Shown piece by piece: positions 17,553-25,907 of a stretch of 64,000 nucleotides of DNA. Source of the stretch: Phycisphaerae bacterium (GTDB taxonomy: Bacteria > Planctomycetota > Phycisphaerae > Sedimentisphaerales > Anaerobacaceae); assembly GCA_028714855.1 (NCBI GenBank), contig JAQTLP010000010.1:1-64000 (forward strand), given 5' to 3'. Each line of letters begins with the position of its first letter. The stretch's first letter is position 1. Below the pieces are notes generated by a model, which was given only the letters and a program-made list of their open reading frames with translations, was not told where the DNA came from and searched no databases. The position numbers and the translations under genes are program-made.

Positions 17553-19016
17553 ATGCCTAAGACGGAGGCGGAAACAATTAAATATAAAAATGTTTGTGAC
17601 GTTATTGTGCGCAACGACTTGTGTGTTGGTTGTGGTCTCTGTGCGGGTATCTGTCCTGAAGGCGCTCTGCAGATTGTCTGGAATAACTACGGCGAATATG
17701 TGCCTGCGGAACAAGCTGGCAGATGCACCGAGTGCGGATTGTGTCTTGGCGTTTGCCCCTTCTGGAATCAGCAGGAAAACGAAACCACTTTGGCGGAGCG
17801 TGAGTTTAAGGATCAAAGTGGAATTCAGCATAATCCTATCACCGGTTTATTCCTGGATCTCTTTGCAGGATACTCTAAGGTCGATAACCACCGAAGCAGT
17901 GCAGCAGGCGGAGGACTGACAACTTGGTTGCTTGAAAAGTTATTTACTGAGCAACTGGTCGATCACGTTTGTTGTGTTGTGCCTGATAATGATGCCGGTA
18001 CTTTGTTCCGCTTCGCAATTGTTAATTCAATCGGCGACATTCGCAATGCCTCTCGTTCTGTGTATTATCCCGTTGAACTATCAAAGGTAGTTTCTGAGAT
18101 TCTCAATGTCGATGCCAAATATGCTGTTGTTGGTTTGCCCTGTGTCCTCAAAGGATTGCGACTTGCCATGCTGCATAATACGGGCTTGAAGAAAAAAATT
18201 GTTGCTCTTGTCGGATTAGTATGTGGCCAGCAGAAAAGCAGGTTTTTTGCCGAATATCTTTGTGCTGTCTGTGGAGGATGTCCTTCCAAACTTAAATCCG
18301 CATCTTTCAGAGTCAAAGACCAAGGCAGGCATCACCTTGATCATCGTTTTGAGTTTATTTGTGGCTCCGGACAAAATGAAACTGCTGGATACGTCTATCA
18401 ATCACAAGGAATGGGCTGGCTGTGGGGGCACGATTGTTTCAAGATAAATGCTTGCAACTTTTGTGATGATATTATGGCTGAAGTTGCTGATGTGACGTTC
18501 GGTGACGCAGTAGCCGAGCCTTATTGTTATGGTAATATGGGAGCAAACTTTGTGGTAGTGCGCTCACAGGTAATTCGTAACTTGTTGGTTAGTGGTGCTT
18601 CTGCGGGAGAAATTATTCTTGACGAGGTGCCCGTAGAGTCTGTAATTGCCAGGGAGAAGGACGTTGCTTTGCAGAAACGTGATGACCTTATGCATCGGCT
18701 TTACGAACTCAATAACAGGCACGATTCATCTTATGTTCCTGTGAAGCGCATAGCAGCACGCCGAAGGTTTAATCCTTGCCGCAATCTTGATATGTGTATT
18801 CGCGACCAGCTCAGGAAAGTTAGCCGTGAAAGCTATGCGGAATTCAGACATTTACCCGGCGTAGGATTAGTAATTCAAAAAGCTATGAGCAAGGTACTTG
18901 AGAATTTTACCGCAAAAAGTTGGAGATATCACTTTCTTCTTGGCATCGCCTGTATCACAAGACTTGTCCGGGTATCGTTTGACAACTTGATGCAAAGACT
19001 GCGTAAGTTAATTTGA
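17553..19016 (+). CDS. FrhB-like Coenzyme F420 hydrogenase/dehydrogenase beta subunit family protein
   Basis: 487 residues. An N-terminal 2[4Fe-4S] ferredoxin has cysteines C24, C27, C30, C34 and C58, C61, C64, C68. It is followed by the FrhB N- and C-terminal domains (VGLPCVLKGLRLA, VGLVCGQQKS, then CNFCDDIMAEVADVTFGDA). In F420-lacking bacteria this family binds flavin and travels with exopolysaccharide genes, often directly before a polysaccharide pyruvyl transferase as here (4-base gap). Its redox role in glycan assembly is not settled. Confidence 0.82.
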   Translation: MPKTEAETIKYKNVCDVIVRNDLCVGCGLCAGICPEGALQIVWNNYGEYVPAEQAGRCTECGLCLGVCPFWNQQENETTLAEREFKDQSGIQHNPITGLFLDLFAGYSKVDNHRSSAAGGGLTTWLLEKLFTEQLVDHVCCVVPDNDAGTLFRFAIVNSIGDIRNASRSVYYPVELSKVVSEILNVDAKYAVVGLPCVLKGLRLAMLHNTGLKKKIVALVGLVCGQQKSRFFAEYLCAVCGGCPSKLKSASFRVKDQGRHHLDHRFEFICGSGQNETAGYVYQSQGMGWLWGHDCFKINACNFCDDIMAEVADVTFGDAVAEPYCYGNMGANFVVVRSQVIRNLLVSGASAGEIILDEVPVESVIAREKDVALQKRDDLMHRLYELNNRHDSSYVPVKRIAARRRFNPCRNLDMCIRDQLRKVSRESYAEFRHLPGVGLVIQKAMSKVLENFTAKSWRYHFLLGIACITRLVRVSFDNLMQRLRKLI

Positions 19017-19020
19017 TTTT

Positions 19021-20061
19021 GTGAGTATTCGGATGAAGATTGGGATATTGACTTTTCATGATGGGATTAATTATGGTGCCTTTTTCCAGGTCTATTCTTT
19101 ACAAAGTTTTCTGTTGCAGCACGGATTTGACTGTCAGGTGATAAATTATAAAAGTCCCGGTTTTACAAAGCGAGAATACCGGGTTTTCTTGAAGCTGCGG
19201 CGGCCTGTTTACTTTGTGCGGAACGTCAGAAAAATTATTCAGTTTAAAAAAGCTCATAAGAAGCTTCGGCTGACTAAAAGAATCTTTACACTAAAAGGAC
19301 TTTCGAAATTATTATTTGGCAGGATTATTATAGGTAGTGACGAAGTTTGGAATTTTAGTACACGGCTGATTGGATATGATCCTGTATATTTTTCACAGGG
19401 GCTTCAGGCAGAGCGAATTATATCTTATGGAGCGAGTTTTGGCAGTATAAAAGCAAACCAGCCTGTTCCAGAGCAGCTCAAAGAGGCCCTTGGCCGAATA
19501 GCACATATTTCGGTTAGGGATGATAATTCTGCCGACATAATGCGTGTTATAAGTGATAAGCCTGTGCGAATTGTGTTGGACCCGACTTTTCTTGTTGACT
19601 TGAGTTCTGAAGCTGTCTTGCCTCGCGAAAAAGGATTTATTCTGGTATATGGCAGCTTCAGTAGTAAGATGGTTCGCAAGATTGTTGAGTATGCTAGGTT
19701 TGTTGGTCGGAAGACTATTTCGGTTGGTTATAGATTGCCCTGGTGCGATGTCAGTCTCGATACCCTCAGTCCGTTTCAATGGCTCGGCTATTTTGCCGCA
19801 GCGGATTGTGTCATAACCACTATGTTTCACGGTATGATATATTCAATCCTGAATCAGAAAGAATTCTGTATGTTTATCACGCCTTATCGACAAAATAAAT
19901 TGGGAAATTTTCCATCAGACATCAAGCTCTCTGAACGTATAGTTGATGAAAATGTCTCTCTCAAAGATGTTTTTTCGCGTAAGATTGATTACTCGCAGGT
20001 CAATTCAATACTTCAAACGAAGCGCAACGACTCGGCGAAATTCTTGCTTGAAGCCCTATAG
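19021..20061 (+). CDS. Polysaccharide pyruvyl transferase family protein
   Basis: 346 residues of the CsaB/PssM-like pyruvyl transferase fold, which adds ketal pyruvate from phosphoenolpyruvate to a sugar. Visible features are GILTFHDGINYGAFFQVYSL at the N-terminus, IIIGSDEVWNF near 100, VRDDNSADI, LDPTFLVDL and a C-terminal FHGMIYSI typical of the active-site region. GTG 19021 is the annotated start; ATG 19033 (MKIGILTF) is equally plausible. Coupled to the FrhB-like gene. Confidence 0.82.
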   Translation: MSIRMKIGILTFHDGINYGAFFQVYSLQSFLLQHGFDCQVINYKSPGFTKREYRVFLKLRRPVYFVRNVRKIIQFKKAHKKLRLTKRIFTLKGLSKLLFGRIIIGSDEVWNFSTRLIGYDPVYFSQGLQAERIISYGASFGSIKANQPVPEQLKEALGRIAHISVRDDNSADIMRVISDKPVRIVLDPTFLVDLSSEAVLPREKGFILVYGSFSSKMVRKIVEYARFVGRKTISVGYRLPWCDVSLDTLSPFQWLGYFAAADCVITTMFHGMIYSILNQKEFCMFITPYRQNKLGNFPSDIKLSERIVDENVSLKDVFSRKIDYSQVNSILQTKRNDSAKFLLEAL

Positions 20062-20066
20062 GCATA

Positions 20067-21191
20067 ATGGAACTTATAGTTGATGGCATTATCTACTGTT
20101 TGCAGTCGAAAGGCGGGATTTCAAGACTTTTCCGTGAAATCCTTCTGCGGATGTGCGAAACCGATGACTCATTAAACATAACTCTTTTGATAAAAGGCCG
20201 ACTAAAACAGGCGCTGCCTCGGCATCGGCACATTAAACATCGTTCTATTCCTGATATCGAGCGTTATCTGCGTCCAAAGCGAATATGGAGCTTACTTATA
20301 CCAGCGGCTGACGGCCTTATTCAAAAAATATTGATTGGACAAGGTTCAGGAAAGGTTTGGCATTCGACCTACTACACTTTACCGCAAAGATGGAAGGGAC
20401 ATTCGGTTGTGACGGTTCATGATATGATATTTGAACAGTTCCGTGATTTCTACAACGGCCAAAACGCTGATCTTCTCAGAGACAGAAAGCAGCAGTGTAT
20501 CCGCAGTGCTGATGCCGTGATTTGTGTTTCTGAGACCACCCGCAGGGATGTAAAAAACTTCTATGGGTTTAATTCCGACTCTATTTATGTAGTGCCGAAT
20601 GCGTGCAGCGATGTTTTCAGACAACTGGAGCAAAGTGTAGATACCTCCAGGCTTCCAACCGACCGGCCTTTCTTGCTTTATGTTGGTATTCGCAGTCCTT
20701 ACAAGAATTTTGGTATGTTGATGCAAGCCTACAGTAAGTGGCACCGGCAAAAGGAAGTGACGCTTGTATTGGTAGGAGCAAGACCTTGGTCGGACGATGA
20801 ACGGCGGCAGCTTGCGCGGTTGCAAATACAGGACTGTGTTCATCTATTGCAGGATGTTGATGATGAAACACTTTGTCGTCTTTATAATAAAGCGGCTGCA
20901 TTTGTTTTCCCCTCCCTTTGTGAGGGCTTTGGCATACCCTTGCTTGAGGCAATGACCTGCGGCTGTCCGATTGTTGCTTCCCGTATTCCCTCTACGATTG
21001 AGGTGGCGGGAGACTGCCCGATATATTTCGACCCTGCAGAAGAAGATGATTTGCTCATCGCTTTGGATACTGCTTTGTCCGAGGGGCGAAACTCCGCAAG
21101 AATACAGACAGGCCTTAAGAGGGTCAAATCCTATTCTTGGGATAAGACAGCCGCTCAAACACTGGAAGTATATCGAAATTTATATGCCTAA
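20067..21191 (+). CDS. GT4 family glycosyltransferase
   Basis: 374 residues, GT-B retaining transferase. N-terminal DGIIYCLQSKGGISRLFREI, then VVPNACSDVF, FLLYVGIRSPYKNF and the C-terminal EX7E-type nucleotide-sugar site in CEGFGIPLLEAMTCGCPIV. Starts 5 bases after the pyruvyl transferase and overlaps the following GT2 gene by 8 bases. Donor and acceptor are unknown. Confidence 0.88.
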   Translation: MELIVDGIIYCLQSKGGISRLFREILLRMCETDDSLNITLLIKGRLKQALPRHRHIKHRSIPDIERYLRPKRIWSLLIPAADGLIQKILIGQGSGKVWHSTYYTLPQRWKGHSVVTVHDMIFEQFRDFYNGQNADLLRDRKQQCIRSADAVICVSETTRRDVKNFYGFNSDSIYVVPNACSDVFRQLEQSVDTSRLPTDRPFLLYVGIRSPYKNFGMLMQAYSKWHRQKEVTLVLVGARPWSDDERRQLARLQIQDCVHLLQDVDDETLCRLYNKAAAFVFPSLCEGFGIPLLEAMTCGCPIVASRIPSTIEVAGDCPIYFDPAEEDDLLIALDTALSEGRNSARIQTGLKRVKSYSWDKTAAQTLEVYRNLYA

Positions 21192-22251
21192 TTTGCAAAA
21201 AATGCTATTACGAAGTCCGACTCTGAAAGATTTGCCGTCTGCTCCTGCGGGTAAAATCGGCTGGCCATGGACCGAGCAGAGCAAAATTCTGCTGGACACG
21301 GCTCCGGATGGTCAGCCTTGGCCTAAAATAAGCATTGTTACACCCAGCTATAACCAGGGAAAGTTTATTGAAGAATGCATCCGTTCAGTATTGCTGCAGG
21401 GTTATCCGAACCTTGAATACATCATCATAGACGGCGGAAGCACGGATGAAACCGTTGAGATTATAAAAAAATATGAGCCGTGGCTGGCCCACTGGGAAAG
21501 TGAGCCGGACAGAGGACAAAGCCACGCAATCAATAAAGGGTTGCTGAAAAGCACGGGAAGGTTTTTCAACTGGCATAATTCTGATGATATCCTTACGCCC
21601 AATAGTCTGGCGACTATGGCCTCAACAATAATCAAATACCCGCAGGCTGGCTACATTCATGGATATCGTATTCTTGTTGATTATAAAAGCGTTATCCAGC
21701 ACGGCAACGAACCTATCGAAAGCGACAAGGTTAGTTTCTTACCTGAACTGACGACTGCGATTTCTATGTTGAAGTCGGGTTATCAGCCGGGCTGTCTGAT
21801 GGATAGACAGCTTGCGGTTGAGGTCGGTATGGTAGATGAGAGTCTTCATTATATTATGGATATTGATATCTTATTAAGAATCGCTTTGGTAAGGCGCCCT
21901 GTATATATACCATTTCCCGCTGTCTATTTAAGGATTCATCCCGAAGCGAAGAGTACTAAGTGGAATTCCCAGCGGGCCAAAGAAAGGATTTACCTTGCCG
22001 GTAAAATATTCAGCCGCTCTGATTTACCGGATTCCATAAAAAAGTTAAAAGGGCAGGGGCTTGCAGCCGCCCATCAATTCGCCTGGCGTTGTTATGGCGA
22101 AGCGAGAATGTACCCGGTTGCTTTATGGCATTTATTATTGGATATTTTTTACTCACCTTATAATGGCTGGAGAAGACGGTTTGCAAATTACAAATTGCTC
22201 AGATTTGGCAACCGAACACGAAGTTTTCTCGAAAAAACTACCTCTGATTAG
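21184..22251 (+). CDS. GT2 family glycosyltransferase
   Basis: 355 residues, GT-A inverting fold. SIVTPSYNQGKFIEECIRS near residue 41, the DGGSTDETVE strand-turn, and the divalent-metal motif NSDDIL. The frame stays open back to 20971, but residues before ATG 21184 would lie inside the GT4 gene, so I use 21184 with the 8-base overlap. The leading WPWTEQ and WPKISIVTPS segment is common in this GT2 subgroup. Confidence 0.85.
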   Translation: MPNLQKMLLRSPTLKDLPSAPAGKIGWPWTEQSKILLDTAPDGQPWPKISIVTPSYNQGKFIEECIRSVLLQGYPNLEYIIIDGGSTDETVEIIKKYEPWLAHWESEPDRGQSHAINKGLLKSTGRFFNWHNSDDILTPNSLATMASTIIKYPQAGYIHGYRILVDYKSVIQHGNEPIESDKVSFLPELTTAISMLKSGYQPGCLMDRQLAVEVGMVDESLHYIMDIDILLRIALVRRPVYIPFPAVYLRIHPEAKSTKWNSQRAKERIYLAGKIFSRSDLPDSIKKLKGQGLAAAHQFAWRCYGEARMYPVALWHLLLDIFYSPYNGWRRRFANYKLLRFGNRTRSFLEKTTSD

Positions 22252-22260
22252 AGAAGAGCG

Positions 22261-23031
22261 ATGCATCTAAAATTCTGGTTTAAAACTGTTCTTTACCTTT
22301 ATACTCCCGGTGGTTATGGATATGTGCGTCATCTTCGCAAATTCCGTGATACCAGTTATGTCTACAGCCGCGATAAACATAGCGTTCGCAATAAACATCA
22401 CGCCCAAAGCGGCTGGAAAGAGCAAAGCCAAGGTGATTTCCATTATCGAGATTATAAGGATTACCAGGAGTACGTAAATCATCAGGGTCAAAAGTTTAAC
22501 GAGATACTGAAGATGCGTGGCGGTTTTATAAATGAGGCAATAGTGGCTTATCGCCACAGGTTCTATAGTCGGTTCCGTCATTTATCAGCTCTTTTGCCGA
22601 AATCGGCACACATCCTTTGTGTCGGTGCACGACAGGGAACGGAGGTCGAAGTTTTGAGGGATATTGGTTTCAAAAATGCTTATGGCATCGATTTGAATCC
22701 AGGACCTGATAATAAGTTTGTTCGCATCGGTGATTTTATGCGTCTGGAGAACGCTGACTCCTCTCTGGATATGATTTATAGTAATGCGTTGGACCATGCT
22801 TTTAATCTCGAATCTTTTTTCCGTGAGCACGCTCGTGTGATAAAACCGGATGGGTATATATTATATGATGTCGCCGGACAAAATAAGGAGCATGGAGCGT
22901 TTGAAGCTGCTGGCTGGAAATCACAGGAGGTGCTGTTTCTTTTGATGCTTAAATATTTCAAAAGTGTGGTAAAAGTAGAAACGGAGCCCGGCTGGATGTG
23001 GATATTGTTACAGGGCAAAACAGGTATGTAA
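22261..23031 (+). CDS. SAM-dependent methyltransferase
   Basis: 256 residues. A basic N-terminal 90 residues precede the methyltransferase core: ILCVGARQGTEVEVLRDIG (motif I), YGIDLNPG (acidic end of strand 2), then YSNALDHAFNLESFFREHARV and IKPDGYILYDV. The histidine-acid layout resembles FkbM-like and class I sugar methylases. It follows the GT2 gene by nine bases and is probably cotranscribed. Acceptor unknown. Confidence 0.72.
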   Translation: MHLKFWFKTVLYLYTPGGYGYVRHLRKFRDTSYVYSRDKHSVRNKHHAQSGWKEQSQGDFHYRDYKDYQEYVNHQGQKFNEILKMRGGFINEAIVAYRHRFYSRFRHLSALLPKSAHILCVGARQGTEVEVLRDIGFKNAYGIDLNPGPDNKFVRIGDFMRLENADSSLDMIYSNALDHAFNLESFFREHARVIKPDGYILYDVAGQNKEHGAFEAAGWKSQEVLFLLMLKYFKSVVKVETEPGWMWILLQGKTGM

Positions 23032-23057
23032 AACATTTTTTTAGCAGGGATAACTCA

Positions 23058-24023
23058 ATGAACATTGAAAATATTAAAACTTTGCTTCCCTTTATAAAAA
23101 AAAGGCAATTTGGGAAAGCGTTCTCGCTGGCTTTTAATCAGATAGACCATCATATCAATATAAAAGTTCTTAAAAAAAGGGAGGTTGTCAGAAAAGTAAA
23201 CAATTACCCGATGATTCTGAACTTCGAGGAAAAAGGATTGTCGAGAGATCTGATAATTCACAGAGAAAGAGAAATTGCCGAAACTGAAACAATCAAAAAA
23301 ATCGTAAAACCGGGGATGTGTATCCTGGAAATAGGGGCAAACGTCGGCTACTACACTATTCTTATGGGAAAATTAGCAGGTAAAACCGGCAAAATATATT
23401 CTTATGAACCATATCCTCACAGTGTTGACATTCTCACCCGTAATGTCAAGCTGAACAATCTTACTGATATTGTTGAAATTCACAATATGGCGATTTCCTG
23501 CGATAATACCGTCAAAAGGTTATTTCTCGGCAACGCAACGAATGTCCACAGCTTAATAAACTACAAAACCGGCGATAACAATCCGGACTATGTTGAGGTT
23601 AAAACTAAGGATATTAGAGAAATCTTGGTAAGTGCCGATAGAAAAATTGACCTGTTAAGAATGGATATCGAAGGTCATGAACGTGAGATTTTTAACAGGT
23701 TAAGCAGTGATATTAAGGCGTTTTTACCTGCTCAAATATTTTTTGAGGTTCACCCACTGGGCAACATTGACCCGGACCCGACGTTTACAAAACCATTGAC
23801 GAATATGCTGGACCTGGGGTACTGCCCCGACTTGGTTATTTCGTCTTCTCACGTTGACGCCAAAAAAAGATTTGATGAGCTGAACTATCAGCCGTTTAAG
23901 AGTACGGGTGTTAATGCGAGCATGCATTATTTGTATAATAACATAAAAGCTTCGGATTTATTAAAGGTCGCAGCAAGACGCCCGAAAATAACAAGGGCTA
24001 TCTTGTTAAAACGTGCGGAATAG
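23058..24023 (+). CDS. FkbM family methyltransferase
   Basis: 321 residues. FkbM signature: MCILEIGANVGYYTILMGKL (motif I), YSYEPYPHSVDILTRN, and the characteristic LLRMDIEGHEREIF with FFEVHP. ATG 23058 has AGGGA 23046-23050 seven bases upstream. The longer frame to 22998 would overlap the previous gene and lacks a good site. FkbM enzymes O-methylate sugars. Confidence 0.85.
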   Translation: MNIENIKTLLPFIKKRQFGKAFSLAFNQIDHHINIKVLKKREVVRKVNNYPMILNFEEKGLSRDLIIHREREIAETETIKKIVKPGMCILEIGANVGYYTILMGKLAGKTGKIYSYEPYPHSVDILTRNVKLNNLTDIVEIHNMAISCDNTVKRLFLGNATNVHSLINYKTGDNNPDYVEVKTKDIREILVSADRKIDLLRMDIEGHEREIFNRLSSDIKAFLPAQIFFEVHPLGNIDPDPTFTKPLTNMLDLGYCPDLVISSSHVDAKKRFDELNYQPFKSTGVNASMHYLYNNIKASDLLKVAARRPKITRAILLKRAE

Positions 24024-24030
24024 ATGCAAT

Positions 24031-24819
24031 ATGGCAACAGGGCGAAAAATTGAAACACGCGGTCATATTGTAGGTTTTAGGGAGGAGATTGATAATGCTT
24101 CCCATGGGGGCAAGGACGCATTTTTCACCTGGTTTGATAGTGCCGAGAACGCCGACACTGCGTTTTTAAGAGGACAATGGGATTTTATGGTTCATATTGG
24201 CCTGCCGTTAGCTGGATATATTAGTAATCCTGAAGGTAAAATTGCTCTGGAGATAGGACACGGCGGGGGAAGAATCCTGTTGGCTGCTTGTAGAAGTTTC
24301 AAAAAAGTAATAGGTGTTGATGTTCATAATAACAATAGATTAGTCGAAGCAGAGCTTAGAAATCGAGGCGCGTCTAACTTTGAACTGTTCAAAACTGACG
24401 GCAGCACAATACCCGTTGAAGACTCTTCCGTAGATATCGTTTATTCTTTTATTGTTTTACAGCACGTAGAAAAAATTGATGTTTTTAAACGCTATTTGGC
24501 GGAAACCCAGCGCGTATTAAAACCGGGAGGAATTGCCATCTTGTATTTCGGCCGAAAGTGCGTTTGTTCCTTAAATAGCAGCTCCCGTATTAATTATTTG
24601 ATTGATTGTATTCTTGAGAGATTCTTGCTAATAAGGGGCTTTGAAGAACTTCCGGCTAAAGTAAATTGTAAAAACCTGATAGTCTCTTTGAGATATGCCG
24701 AAAAACTCGCCGATGGATGCGGGTTTCTTACGCTGAAAAAATGCGTTTCACATAAAAAAGTCCCTGATGGGTTCTCCTTGTATGGAGGCCAGCATGGTCT
24801 AATTTTGAAAAAGCCGTAA
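24031..24819 (+). CDS. Class I SAM-dependent methyltransferase
   Basis: 262 residues. Motif I ALEIGHGGGRILLAA, GVDVHNNN, DGSTIPVEDSSVDIVYSF, VLQHVEK and LKPGGIAILYFG: a complete UbiE/Methyltransf_11 pattern. I start at ATG 24031 rather than GTG 24013, which overlaps the FkbM gene. It has a Trp-rich N-terminal segment (FFTWFDSAEN) often seen in glycan-locus methylases. Third methyltransferase in a row. Confidence 0.8.
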   Translation: MATGRKIETRGHIVGFREEIDNASHGGKDAFFTWFDSAENADTAFLRGQWDFMVHIGLPLAGYISNPEGKIALEIGHGGGRILLAACRSFKKVIGVDVHNNNRLVEAELRNRGASNFELFKTDGSTIPVEDSSVDIVYSFIVLQHVEKIDVFKRYLAETQRVLKPGGIAILYFGRKCVCSLNSSSRINYLIDCILERFLLIRGFEELPAKVNCKNLIVSLRYAEKLADGCGFLTLKKCVSHKKVPDGFSLYGGQHGLILKKP

Positions 24820-24839
24820 ACTTCAAAGTAATCATCGCA

Positions 24840-25907
24840 ATGCTTTTGAATAAACGATACATAAGAACAGTTGAAGACTCTATAAGAAATAAAATAAACC
24901 GTAAGGATATCTACTATATAATAGAAGGTGCAAAGTGGTCCATAGATCACGATGGCCGTTCCATAACGGCGAATTTGCCCGGCCTTAGTTCAGCTGTTGT
25001 TACGACCTGTCGTGGTATAAGAAACAGCATAGTACATTTTGGTTCAGTTAACACATTCCTAAATAATGATGGGCCAAAGTTTCCCCACAAAAGCAACAAA
25101 TTAATAGTGACCTGGTTTCATGTCTCACCGGCCGACAAACGTGTCGAATTTATCTCACAGACAGTAAAACACGTGGGTTTATGGCATACTTCTTGTAACC
25201 TTACCCGAAATAAGTTGATAGAGTTGGGGATACCGGAAGAAAAAATAACGGTAATTCCTCTCGGTGTTAATCTGAGCGCCTTCGGCGTGCCGACGCCGCA
25301 GCAAAAAGAAGATATACGTGCCGAATTGGGTATCCCGAAGGGGAAAATTGCAGTCGGCTCTTTTCAAAAGGATGGCATCGGATGGGGTGAAGGGCTGGAA
25401 CCTAAATTGATAAAGGGACCGGATATTTTTTGCGATGTGGTCGAGAAATTACGCCAGCGATATGATTTGTTTGTAGTGCTTACAGGCCCGGCTCGCGGGT
25501 ACGTCAAACAACGGCTTGAAAAGTCGGGTATTCCTTATTTGCATCATTTCCTTAACGACCCTGATGACGTCGCCATGTATTATAAAACGCTGGACATTTA
25601 TATTGCGACAGGCCGATGTGAAGGCGGACCAAAATCTCTGCTCGAATCATTGGCCGGCGGTGTTCCCTTCGTCTCTACAAAAGTCGGTATGGCCCCGGAT
25701 ATAATAAATGACGGTGAGAATGGATTTCTTTGTGATGTTGACCATGTTGATGAAATTGTGAGAAAAAGCTCCGTGGTTCTGGAAAATAGGGGAAAAACGC
25801 AAAAAATTGTTGAAAAAGGGCTGGCAACAGTGCGCCGCTACGATTGGACCTGCATAGCCCGGCAATATGAACGTTTTTTATACAAGCGTGTTTTAGGAAT
25901 AGTATGA
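24840..25907 (+). CDS. GT4 family glycosyltransferase
   Basis: 355 residues. ITVIPLGVNLSAF, AVGSFQKDG, LKGPDIFCDVVEKL-like donor-domain start, and the GT4 nucleotide-sugar site GRCEGGPKSLLESLAGGVPFV. ATG 24840; the stop overlaps the next gene's ATG by four bases (ATGA). Donor sugar unknown. Confidence 0.85.
   Translation: MLLNKRYIRTVEDSIRNKINRKDIYYIIEGAKWSIDHDGRSITANLPGLSSAVVTTCRGIRNSIVHFGSVNTFLNNDGPKFPHKSNKLIVTWFHVSPADKRVEFISQTVKHVGLWHTSCNLTRNKLIELGIPEEKITVIPLGVNLSAFGVPTPQQKEDIRAELGIPKGKIAVGSFQKDGIGWGEGLEPKLIKGPDIFCDVVEKLRQRYDLFVVLTGPARGYVKQRLEKSGIPYLHHFLNDPDDVAMYYKTLDIYIATGRCEGGPKSLLESLAGGVPFVSTKVGMAPDIINDGENGFLCDVDHVDEIVRKSSVVLENRGKTQKIVEKGLATVRRYDWTCIARQYERFLYKRVLGIV

Noticed and set aside
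20971-21183. 71-codon N-terminal extension of the GT2 gene
   Set aside because: It lies inside the GT4 gene in another frame, and GT2 similarity begins after ATG 21184.
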